Assembly: GCA_009785215.1 (NCBI GenBank)
Contig: WQWU01000014.1
Location: 1-47,938 of the forward strand
DNA length: 47,938 bases
Source: Treponema sp.
GTDB lineage: Bacteria; Spirochaetota; Spirochaetia; Treponematales; Breznakiellaceae
Direction: 5' to 3'
Within the stretch, counting starts at the first letter, position 1; each line of letters starts with the position of its first letter. The notes beneath the pieces were generated by a model that searched no databases, was not told the origin of the DNA, and saw nothing but the letters and a program-made list of their open reading frames with translations. Below, piece by piece: positions 37,156 through 44,557 of this stretch. Position numbers and translations under genes: made by a program.

Positions 37156-37185
37156 ATTATAGACAAAAAATATTAATTTTGTCTA
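37156..37185 (-). promoter_or_regulatory. Strong promoter for the PilZ gene, nearly leaderless
   Basis: On the minus strand TAGACA (37180-37185) and an exact TATAAT (37156-37161) are 18 bases apart, matching consensus at 11 of 12 positions. The expected start of transcription is within a base or two of the ATG at 37148, so the message would have almost no leader. Confidence 0.6.
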
Positions 37186-37188
37186 TTC

Positions 37189-38292
37189 CTATAATAATTC
37201 GCCCCTTCCTGCGGCTTTTATATTATCGGTAATATTCCGTACTTTTTGAGTCTGTCCTTTCCTTGTTATCAGGGCAGAGGGCACAGACCCGTCTTTTCCG
37301 CTTCTAATTACTACAATTAAGTCATCAACCCCTGCTAACGCCACAGGGATGTCAGAATCGACATAACAAGCGTTAGAATCAACAGAAAACACCTGTGATT
37401 CATCATTTTTTCCCAGTTTTACATATTCTTCCCAGTTTCCTATATCGATCCAGTCAAAATTAGTGCGAACCATCGCAGTTTTTCTGCATTTTTCGGCTAT
37501 TGCATAATCAAATGAGATGCCTTTTGTATTTTTGTATGCATTATTTAAACCTTTCCAGCCTGTTAAAACTTTTATTCCTTTTTTAGCGGTATAATCTGCA
37601 GCTTTTGGCTCTTTTAATTTGTCAAAAGGCTGAATTACATCCGGAGCAAGCGAACGGAACTGTTCAATCATAAAAGAGCAGTTAAAAGCGAACATTCCGG
37701 AATTCCAGAAAAACTTACCGCTAGCGCCGTATTTTTTTGCTGTTTCGGCGTCAGGTTTTTCATGAAATGCGGCGACATCAAAAACATTGTCTTTTCCGGC
37801 GGAAATTTCTATATAGCCGTAACCTGTTTCCGGGCGTGCCGGCGGTATGCCAAAAACAACAAGCTGATTACCGGCAGCAGCTTTTGCCGCCAAAAGGGAA
37901 TCGGATTTAAAAACTTTTAATGGTTTTATAATATGATCGCTTGTCAGAACAAGCATATTTCTATCCTGATTATTTTTTGCAGAAAGAAGCGAATAAACAA
38001 CGGCGCAGGCAATAGCAGGAGCAGTATTTTTTGCGACAGGTTCTCCAATCACAAAAATACGTTTTCTTTCTGCAGCTTCCAGTTTAGAAGCATCTCTTAT
38101 TACATGAGGAATATGAGAATTCCCTGTAATAATTACTACTCGTTCACCCAGAGCCAAAGCCCGTTCCAAAGCAAGAGTAAAAAAACTCTTATTATCTGCG
38201 GCAGGTAAGAACTGTTTTGGAAGCCGTGAGCTGCTTGCCGGCCATAACCTTGTGCCGGATCCTCCGGCCATTATAATACAATCGTTAAACAT
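37189..38292 (-). CDS. manC: Mannose-1-phosphate guanylyltransferase
   Basis: This 367-residue nucleotidyltransferase makes GDP-mannose for surface polysaccharides and glycoproteins. Motifs are MAGGSGTRLWPASSSRLPKQ, the phosphate-binding VIGEPVAKNTAPAIA, VLTSDHII and FGIPPARPETGYGYIE. It has no fused phosphomannose isomerase domain, so it is the short form. A TATACT box lies immediately before its ATG (38298-38303), followed by AAGG. Confidence 0.92.
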   Translation of the reverse strand: MFNDCIIMAGGSGTRLWPASSSRLPKQFLPAADNKSFFTLALERALALGERVVIITGNSHIPHVIRDASKLEAAERKRIFVIGEPVAKNTAPAIACAVVYSLLSAKNNQDRNMLVLTSDHIIKPLKVFKSDSLLAAKAAAGNQLVVFGIPPARPETGYGYIEISAGKDNVFDVAAFHEKPDAETAKKYGASGKFFWNSGMFAFNCSFMIEQFRSLAPDVIQPFDKLKEPKAADYTAKKGIKVLTGWKGLNNAYKNTKGISFDYAIAEKCRKTAMVRTNFDWIDIGNWEEYVKLGKNDESQVFSVDSNACYVDSDIPVALAGVDDLIVVIRSGKDGSVPSALITRKGQTQKVRNITDNIKAAGRGELL

Positions 38293-38336
38293 ACCTTAGT
38301 ATAGAATAAAAGCATTTTTTTTTGTAGACTGTATTT

Positions 38337-38819
38337 ATGCAAATTATCACTCTTGGCGATGAACTGCTCAGGCAAAAAGCTGAAAAAATCGAATCTATCG
38401 ATGATGAAATTGTTAAAACTGCAAAACAGATGCTTGATGCTGTAAAAAAAAACAAGGGTGTAGGAATAGCCGGGCCGCAAATCGGCATTATGAAGCAAAT
38501 TTTTGTTGTCCATATCGAGGATGATGAAAAGCGCGTATTTATCAATCCATCGATATTAGAGACGTCTCATGAAACATCAAAATATGAAGAAGGCTGTCTT
38601 TCAATTCCCGGGGTTTACGCATCAGTTGTTCGTTCAGAAAAAATAAAAATTCAGGCATGGAATGAAAAAGGGCGTCCTTTTATTCTGGAAGCAGACGGTC
38701 TTCTTGCAAGAGTTATACTTCATGAATACGACCATCTGGAGGGAATTCTTTTTTTAGATCGATTACCGCAGAGAAAGAAAGAAAAATTGATAGAAAAATA
38801 CGAAAAAATCCAGGGCTGA
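38337..38819 (+). CDS. def: Peptide deformylase
   Basis: This 160-residue enzyme removes the formyl group from new proteins. All three motifs are present: GVGIAGPQIG, EGCLSIPG and HEYDHLEG. The cysteine of motif 2 and the two histidines of motif 3 bind the metal. It is followed by fmt two bases after its stop, the usual arrangement of the formylation pair. Confidence 0.97.
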   Translation: MQIITLGDELLRQKAEKIESIDDEIVKTAKQMLDAVKKNKGVGIAGPQIGIMKQIFVVHIEDDEKRVFINPSILETSHETSKYEEGCLSIPGVYASVVRSEKIKIQAWNEKGRPFILEADGLLARVILHEYDHLEGILFLDRLPQRKKEKLIEKYEKIQG

Positions 38820-38821
38820 GA

Positions 38822-39784
38822 ATGAGGGTTTTATTTGCCGGAAGCGCCGGTATTGCTGTTCCTTCGTTAATCGCGGTATCAGAATTAAAAGAGATCGATC
38901 TCTGCGGTGTGCTTACTAACCCTGATACTCCGAAAGGCAGGCATGGTACGCCGGTGCCAACTGAAATCGGCGAGGCCGCAGAGGCGCAGAGGACACAGAG
39001 GGAAGAATTATTATTAATAAAACCAGCGAAACTTGACGCTGCCGCAAGAGAGCAGATTGCCGCATTAAGACCTGATTTGCTTGTTTCGTTTGCGTACGGA
39101 CGGCTTTTTGGACCAAAGTTTATGGCTTTGTTTCCTCTTGGAGGGATCAATATTCATCCAAGTTTACTGCCAAAATACAGAGGGCCGTCGCCCATACAGG
39201 CGGCAATTTTAAACCGCGATACAATTACAGGTGTCAGCATTCAGACTCTGGCACAAGAGATGGATAGCGGGGATATTCTGGCAGTTGAACAGTTTGAACT
39301 TACAGGTTCTGAAACATCGGATTCCTTAAGTAATACTGCAGCCAGAATAGCATCAGAAATGCTGCCGGAGACTCTCTTAAAAATTGCGGCAGGGAAAATT
39401 GAAACAAAGGCGCAGGAACATGAAAATGCCACTTATTGTAAATTGATTCAAAAGAATGATGGAATAATCGACTGGAGTTTAAGCGCTGCTCAGATTGATG
39501 CAAAAATCCGGGCATTTAACCCGTGGCCGCTTTGCAGGACTTTTCATAACGGGAAGGAACTATTAATATTAAAGGCAGATGTGTACAGGGGTTATATGGA
39601 TGCGGCGTTAAGCAGTGAAAGAAAACCCGGAATGGTCTTGGGAATAGATAAACAATGTGGTATACTTATTCAAACAGGAGACGGGGTGCTTATTGTGTCT
39701 GAATTACAATATCAGGCAAAAAAAGCGCTTTTCTGGCGTGATTTTTTAAACGGAGCGCGGGATTTTCCGGGTTCACAATTATAA
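38822..39784 (+). CDS. fmt: Methionyl-tRNA formyltransferase
   Basis: This 320-residue enzyme formylates initiator methionyl-tRNA. The catalytic region has NIHPSLLPKYRGPSPIQAAI with the N and H of the active site, and MDSGDI with the catalytic aspartate. The C-terminal tRNA-binding domain is present. Residues about 51-62 (AAEAQRTQREE) are encoded by a copy of the short repeat, in a region that in other Fmt proteins is a helix before the core strand. Total length is normal, so the repeat seems to have replaced rather than merely added residues. Confidence 0.96.
   Translation: MRVLFAGSAGIAVPSLIAVSELKEIDLCGVLTNPDTPKGRHGTPVPTEIGEAAEAQRTQREELLLIKPAKLDAAAREQIAALRPDLLVSFAYGRLFGPKFMALFPLGGINIHPSLLPKYRGPSPIQAAILNRDTITGVSIQTLAQEMDSGDILAVEQFELTGSETSDSLSNTAARIASEMLPETLLKIAAGKIETKAQEHENATYCKLIQKNDGIIDWSLSAAQIDAKIRAFNPWPLCRTFHNGKELLILKADVYRGYMDAALSSERKPGMVLGIDKQCGILIQTGDGVLIVSELQYQAKKALFWRDFLNGARDFPGSQL
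38971..39007. repeat. Short repeat copy within fmt
   Basis: CGAGGCCGCAGAGGCGCAGA followed by GGACACAGAG matches the GGCGCAGAGGACGCAGAG core of the intergenic repeats, with one change in the core. It stays in frame. Confidence 0.7.
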
Positions 39785-39793
39785 GAGGAAGAT

Positions 39794-40795
39794 ATGGGAT
39801 TTGATTTAAGCTCTATAGAAGATTATGTAGCAGACCACCTTAAAATGTTTATTATGGCAGTAGCAGGTCTTGTTATCTTTGTCGGCATTATTGCAGTTAC
39901 TGTCTTTTTTATCGCTGTTCGCGGCAATGAACAGACCATGGTTCCGGATGTGACAGGAAAGGAATTAACAGAAGCCCTGCTTGAATTACAGGTAAAAGAA
40001 TTGTATCCGCGTATCCAGCTTCGTTATTCACAGACTTCAAGGGATAGAGGTTTTATCCTTGAACAAGATCCAAGACCCGGGCAGATTGTTAAAGCTGGCC
40101 GCAGAATCCGTCTTATAGTAAGCCAGGGAGTCATTGTAAACAGAGTCGAAAATTTTGTCAGCCGTAATGTTGATGAAGTGCGGCTTGATATTCAAACAAT
40201 TAATGCAACAGCAGGGGGAGCTCCTCTGCTTACGATTAGGGAACCGATTATCTACGAGTTTTCATCAGAAAACCCGGGAACTATTCTTCAGCAAAGACCG
40301 GTTCCGGGAACAGATATATCCGGTCCTATGAATCTTGAATTTATTGTAAGCAGGGGAAGAGAGAATCAGACTGTTTCTGTTCCTCAGTTACAGGGAGTTT
40401 CACTATCGCGTGCACTGGAATTAATTTCCAACACCGGTATTAATTTTTATTTTATAATAAGGGAAAGGGGAGACGACAGCGGGGAAACTGTAACTGCGCA
40501 GAATCCATCGGCAGGTACGGCAATCTCCCTGAACACGCCTGTTCAAATTACTGTAACGCGTCCTGAAAGAATAGCAGAAAACGAAGTATTCGGTTTATTC
40601 CGTTACACTATACCGCCAAATCCGTATCCGCTGGCAGTGCGTCTGGATGCGCATCTTCCTGACGGAGAACGTCAAAGACTTTTTACTGTTAATTACATGG
40701 GCGGAGACTTTACAGTTCCCTATAAACTGCCGTCAGGCTCTGTACTTGTACTTTCGATGATGAACAGAGAGTTATTCCGCGAAACTGTTCAGTAA
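39794..40795 (+). CDS. PASTA-domain membrane protein
   Basis: This 333-residue protein has a short N-terminal cytoplasmic part, one TM helix (about 18-42) and a periplasmic array of three PASTA-like modules. The first has VPDVTGKELTEALLEL, the third VPQLQGVSLSRALELIS, and each ends in a QxPxPGTxI-like strand (EQDPRPGQIVKAG, LQQRPVPGTDI, AQNPSAGTAISLN). PASTA modules sense peptidoglycan fragments in kinases and PBPs of Gram-positive bacteria, but no kinase or transpeptidase domain is fused here. It follows fmt by nine bases with a GAGGAAG site, so it may be co-transcribed. Confidence 0.85.
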   Translation: MGFDLSSIEDYVADHLKMFIMAVAGLVIFVGIIAVTVFFIAVRGNEQTMVPDVTGKELTEALLELQVKELYPRIQLRYSQTSRDRGFILEQDPRPGQIVKAGRRIRLIVSQGVIVNRVENFVSRNVDEVRLDIQTINATAGGAPLLTIREPIIYEFSSENPGTILQQRPVPGTDISGPMNLEFIVSRGRENQTVSVPQLQGVSLSRALELISNTGINFYFIIRERGDDSGETVTAQNPSAGTAISLNTPVQITVTRPERIAENEVFGLFRYTIPPNPYPLAVRLDAHLPDGERQRLFTVNYMGGDFTVPYKLPSGSVLVLSMMNRELFRETVQ

Positions 40796-40836
40796 TTAGT
40801 GAAATTATTTATGTGAACTGCATTGGGAAGATAGAC

Positions 40837-41079
40837 TTATTTAACTGGTAAGCTGTTGAAATAGAGTTCATCTGGGCAAATATCCTGCCCATGCAGCCAT
40901 TCAACACTTAACCCTGCTGTTTTTACGGTATTGAATAATGTTAAATTTTTTAATTCCATAAACGGTTTAAAATCAAGGTAAGGTTTTACATCAAAGAGAC
41001 GTTTCTCGTTGTTGCTAAATGTTATTATTAAACAATAATCTGGGTGTGGTTTTACATCTATGGCTCTTGGTCTTATCAT
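40837..41079 (-). CDS. DUF2442 protein
   Basis: This 80-residue protein has the DUF2442 pattern: HPDYCLIITFSNNEKRLFDV, then the YLDFKPFMELKNLTLFNTV segment, and VEWLHGQDICPDELYFNS near the end. It follows the DUF4160 gene by five bases on the same strand. The pair is common and usually found together in mobile or accessory DNA. It is suspected of being toxin-antitoxin-like, but no activity is proven as far as I recall. Confidence 0.88.
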   Translation of the reverse strand: MIRPRAIDVKPHPDYCLIITFSNNEKRLFDVKPYLDFKPFMELKNLTLFNTVKTAGLSVEWLHGQDICPDELYFNSLPVK

Positions 41080-41084
41080 GTAAA

Positions 41085-41351
41085 TTACCTTAATCCATCA
41101 ATTTTAACTATTTCACCATTTTCACTCCAGGCAACCCAAGCAGCATTTAACTCATCTTCATGGAGCAATGCCCAGGCTTCCACAAGCTTTCTTTGCTTAG
41201 TTGGTAAATCACCTTCGATAAGATTAGCTTTAAAATCGAAAACTCCTTCAAATTCAGCATATTTGGCATGAAAATGTGGTGAATGATGTTTACTGTTCAA
41301 CTCTTTATATATATAAATTAATATTCCGTAAAATTGAGATATAAGCGGCAT
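41085..41351 (-). CDS. DUF4160 protein
   Basis: This 88-residue protein has the DUF4160 signature: PLISQFYGILIYIYKE, then HHSPHFHAKYAEFEGVF, and a helical C-terminus with WALLHEDELNAAW. A GGAGA site precedes the ATG, and it has its own promoter. With DUF2442 it forms a two-gene module between the PASTA gene and pckA. Confidence 0.9.
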   Translation of the reverse strand: MPLISQFYGILIYIYKELNSKHHSPHFHAKYAEFEGVFDFKANLIEGDLPTKQRKLVEAWALLHEDELNAAWVAWSENGEIVKIDGLR

Positions 41352-41371
41352 TTTATAGTCTCCTTAATCAG

Positions 41372-41400
41372 AGTATACTATAACTGTTTTTAGATAACAA
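41372..41400 (-). promoter_or_regulatory. Promoter of the DUF4160-DUF2442 pair
   Basis: On the minus strand TTGTTA (41395-41400) and TATACT (41372-41377) are 17 bases apart. A ribosome-binding site AAGGAGA follows before the ATG at 41351. This lets the pair be expressed independently of pckA, whose terminator lies just upstream. Confidence 0.6.
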
Positions 41401-41415
41401 GTGGAATTATTTATC

Positions 41416-41453
41416 CCAAAAAAAATCCGACCACTTGGTTCAAGTGGCCGGAT
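41416..41453 (-). terminator. Rho-independent terminator of pckA
   Basis: The arms ATCCGGCCACTTG and CAAGTGGTCGGAT (minus strand, 13 bases each, one G-T pair) enclose an AAC loop and are followed by a run of eight T. It lies 20 bases after the pckA stop and is a textbook terminator. Confidence 0.92.
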
Positions 41454-41472
41454 CAATATTAAAGGTCTTTTC

Positions 41473-43317
41473 TTACAGACTACTTAAATCTTTTTCCAGT
41501 ACGCTGAGAAGTTCTGTAAGTTCTTTCGGCATTTTGTCGCCAAACTTGGAATAATGATTTTCTCTTACGTCTGCAATTTCTTTTTTCCAGCCGTCTACGT
41601 CCAATTTGATAAGTTCTGCCATTGTAGCATCGCTTACATCTGATGGCTGTGTTATGCTGCCTGGTTTCGGCAGGTTGCCAATTGCAGTTTCAACGAAGTT
41701 AGCGGCGCCGTCGCAGCGGTCAAAAATCCATGCGAGGACACGGCTGTTTTCGCCAAAGCCCGGCCACATAAATTTGCCGTCTGCATCTTTGCGGAACCAG
41801 TTACAGAAGAATATCTGCGGAAGTTTATTGCCATTGCCTTCGTCTTGTGCTTTTTTGCCAAGTTTGAGCCAATGTGCAAAATAATCGCCCATGTGGTAAC
41901 CGCAGAAAGGAACCATCGCGAACGGATCGCGGCGGATAGAACCAGCCTGAAGATCGAGAGCGGCGGCTGTAATTTCTGAACCAGTGATTGATCCCATGAA
42001 TACGCCGTGTACCCAATTTTTTGCCTGATTAATAAGAGGGATTGTTGCAGCTCTTCTGCCGCCAAAGAGGAATGCGCTTATCGGCACGCCTTTTGGATCA
42101 TCCCATTCAGAAGCGATTACCGGACACTGTGAAGCAGGAACTGTGAAACGTGCGTTAACGTGTGCAACTTCCTGACCTGCAACCGGTTTATCAGTTTTTG
42201 GTGAAGGAATCTTTTCGCCTTTCCATGTGGTGATTGTTTCGCCGGGTGCGCCGTAGCCAATCTGTTCCCACCAAACATCGCCGTCTTCTGTAAGACCGCA
42301 GTTTGTAAAGATAGTATTCTTCTTGATTGAATCCATTGCGCTTTTGTTGGAATGATCGCTTGTTCCGGGTAATACGCCGAAAAATCCGCATTCCGGATTA
42401 ATTGCATATAATTGACCGTCTGCGCCGAATTTCATCCATGCGATATCATCGCCGATTGTTTCAACTTTCCAGCCGGGAAGTGTCGGAATCAGCATGGCAA
42501 GGTTTGTTTTTCCGCAAGCTGAAGGAAGAGCGCCGCCGATGTATTTAACTTTGCCCTGCGGGTTTGTAAGTTTTAAAATGAGCATGTGTTCTGCAAGCCA
42601 GCCCTGGTCTCTTCCAAGAACAGAAGCGATGCGAAGCGCAAGACATTTTTTGCCAAGGAGAGCGTTTCCGCCGTAACCTGAGCCGTATGACCAGATTTCG
42701 TATGTGTCCGGGAAATGGCTGATATATTTTTTGTTTACATCCGGTTCACATGGCCAGCCTGTGTCTTTTTCGCCGGCGGCTAATGGTTTTGCGATTGAGT
42801 GGCGGCAGCGTACAAAAAAGCCGTCTGTTCCGAGTACGTCTAAAACCTTGGAACCAACTCTTGTCATTATGTGCATATTAAAAACAACATAAGGGCTGTC
42901 GGAGATTTCTACGCCGATTTTTGCAATGTCAGAACCGATAGGACCCATAGAAAACGGGATAACGTACATTGTGCGCCCTTTCATACAGCCCTTGTAAAGA
43001 TCTTCCATTGTCTTCTTAAGTTCTACAGGGTCTGTCCAGTTGTTGGTAGGACCTGCGTCGTCTTTGTTTTTGCTTGCGATAAAGGTTCTGCTTTCTGCTC
43101 TTGCAACGTCCGAAGGGTCTGAGCGGAACCAGTAGCTGTCCGGTCTTTTATCCTGGTTCAGTTTGACGCCTAATCCGGCATCAACCATAATTTTTAGCAT
43201 TCTGTCGTATTCAGCTTTGCTGCCATCGCAGATTTCTACTGCATCTGGGGTCATGAGAGCTGCAGTTTCTTCTACCCACTGCTTTAACCCTGCATGTTTT
43301 AATTCGTTTAAATTCAT
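41473..43317 (-). CDS. pckA: Phosphoenolpyruvate carboxykinase (GTP)
   Basis: This 614-residue enzyme interconverts oxaloacetate and phosphoenolpyruvate with GTP/GDP. The P-loop region GALPSACGKTNLAMLIP carries the hyper-reactive Cys268 in ACGKTN (267-272), a mark of the GTP-dependent type, and TIGDDIAWMKFG holds metal-binding aspartates. A GAGGAG ribosome-binding site and a good promoter lie upstream, and a strong terminator downstream, so it is a single-gene unit. In anaerobes it may run in the carboxylating direction; the sequence does not show which. Confidence 0.97.
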   Translation of the reverse strand: MNLNELKHAGLKQWVEETAALMTPDAVEICDGSKAEYDRMLKIMVDAGLGVKLNQDKRPDSYWFRSDPSDVARAESRTFIASKNKDDAGPTNNWTDPVELKKTMEDLYKGCMKGRTMYVIPFSMGPIGSDIAKIGVEISDSPYVVFNMHIMTRVGSKVLDVLGTDGFFVRCRHSIAKPLAAGEKDTGWPCEPDVNKKYISHFPDTYEIWSYGSGYGGNALLGKKCLALRIASVLGRDQGWLAEHMLILKLTNPQGKVKYIGGALPSACGKTNLAMLIPTLPGWKVETIGDDIAWMKFGADGQLYAINPECGFFGVLPGTSDHSNKSAMDSIKKNTIFTNCGLTEDGDVWWEQIGYGAPGETITTWKGEKIPSPKTDKPVAGQEVAHVNARFTVPASQCPVIASEWDDPKGVPISAFLFGGRRAATIPLINQAKNWVHGVFMGSITGSEITAAALDLQAGSIRRDPFAMVPFCGYHMGDYFAHWLKLGKKAQDEGNGNKLPQIFFCNWFRKDADGKFMWPGFGENSRVLAWIFDRCDGAANFVETAIGNLPKPGSITQPSDVSDATMAELIKLDVDGWKKEIADVRENHYSKFGDKMPKELTELLSVLEKDLSSL

Positions 43318-43357
43318 GTTTACTCCTCTTTTTTTCGAATTTCCATCTTATGTTATG

Positions 43358-43386
43358 TTTATACAAAAAAAATACATCTTGATCAA
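43358..43386 (-). promoter_or_regulatory. Promoter of pckA
   Basis: On the minus strand TTGATC (43381-43386) and TATAAA (43358-43363) are exactly 17 bases apart. The leader to the ATG is about 35 bases and includes AGAGGAG. The 57 bases beyond this promoter, up to the divergent gene at 43443, are AT-rich and hold nothing else clear. Confidence 0.6.
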
Positions 43387-43442
43387 TAGGGAAAAGCGGC
43401 TATCACTTCCCAATTTTCACAAAATAGCGTATTATTATTAAT

Positions 43443-44549
43443 ATGGATGATAGAAAAAAACGTATAGATGATCTTTTAAAAAACAGCCAGGAAAGCCGTG
43501 TTTCTCTGGATACTCTTTTGGAAAACTTTGGGGAAAACCTCTATGCCCGCACAAATGACATGCAGGCTCAATTTGAAGATATAAATCAATATAATGTTTA
43601 CTTGCAGGAAATAATAGAATCCAATGCTGCAATAGTCAAAATAGAAGAAAAGAACCGCCGTTTTAAAGAACTGGAAGATGCCGTAGAAAGAAAGGAAAGC
43701 GAAGAAAGGGAACGCGGCAGGGAGATGGCATCTATCTACCGCAAGCTTGGAAAGGCGTTACTTGAAAACAGCGCTTATAACGATTTTACTTCTCTTTTTA
43801 AGGAACAGGCTGATGCTCTTTCCAATAAATTGGGATCACTTGAAACCCGCATAGAAGAACTAGACAACAAAGAAGGCGGTAATGTTTTTTCCTGGATTGG
43901 TAAAAGCGCACAGGGGTTAGTTTTAAAATCATTTTTATCCAAAGCGCAGGAAAGCCAGGAACAGCTTTATTTTAACATTGGTGAGCGTTACAGTGCACGC
44001 GAGGCTTTAAACAACGATGACGAAGTTGCCAGAATCCGCACAGATATCGATGTTATCCGCGGTATCTCCAAAGCTGCCATGGAAGAGCTTGCTGTTTTAA
44101 AAGATGAAAAGCGAATTATTTCCGCTTCTTTCGGCATAGAGGGGAATCCGCAGAAGCAGATTCAATCTGTAAAAAATCACATAACTCATGTTAAAGAAGC
44201 TCTTACCGGTTTATACAGAACTTTCGGAGCGCAGGCTGCAGGTATAATGGACGAAGAAATCGATCCAAATAAAAAGTATTTTATTGATACGCTCGTTACT
44301 GCAGAAGACGGCGAAATTATCGGCAGGGCAGTAAGGCTGAATCAATCTCTTGCTGATAATGAAAAAGCCATCAGTAAATTACGCGCATCGCTTGCGATTG
44401 ACGAAGAAAAAATGAAAATTGATAAATACAAAAGATCGATAGAGGATAAAAAAAGCAAGATTATCGAACTGGAAAAAGGTATATCTGATTTACAGGAAAA
44501 TGTACGTGACAGCGAAAACTACATTCAGGAACTGCAAAAACAATTATAG
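43443..44549 (+). CDS. Coiled-coil protein, function unknown
   Basis: This 368-residue protein has no signal peptide and no TM helix. It is mostly alpha-helical and charged, with coiled-coil segments at about 55-95, 105-145 and 310-368. A less charged middle part (about 148-170, VFSWIGKSAQGLVLKSFLSK) and a region around 240-285 may be globular. No family is recognised. It precedes parE by eight bases, so the two may share a transcript, which hints at a role in chromosome handling. This is inferred from position only. Confidence 0.75.
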   Translation: MDDRKKRIDDLLKNSQESRVSLDTLLENFGENLYARTNDMQAQFEDINQYNVYLQEIIESNAAIVKIEEKNRRFKELEDAVERKESEERERGREMASIYRKLGKALLENSAYNDFTSLFKEQADALSNKLGSLETRIEELDNKEGGNVFSWIGKSAQGLVLKSFLSKAQESQEQLYFNIGERYSAREALNNDDEVARIRTDIDVIRGISKAAMEELAVLKDEKRIISASFGIEGNPQKQIQSVKNHITHVKEALTGLYRTFGAQAAGIMDEEIDPNKKYFIDTLVTAEDGEIIGRAVRLNQSLADNEKAISKLRASLAIDEEKMKIDKYKRSIEDKKSKIIELEKGISDLQENVRDSENYIQELQKQL

Positions 44550-44557
44550 GAAATAAA

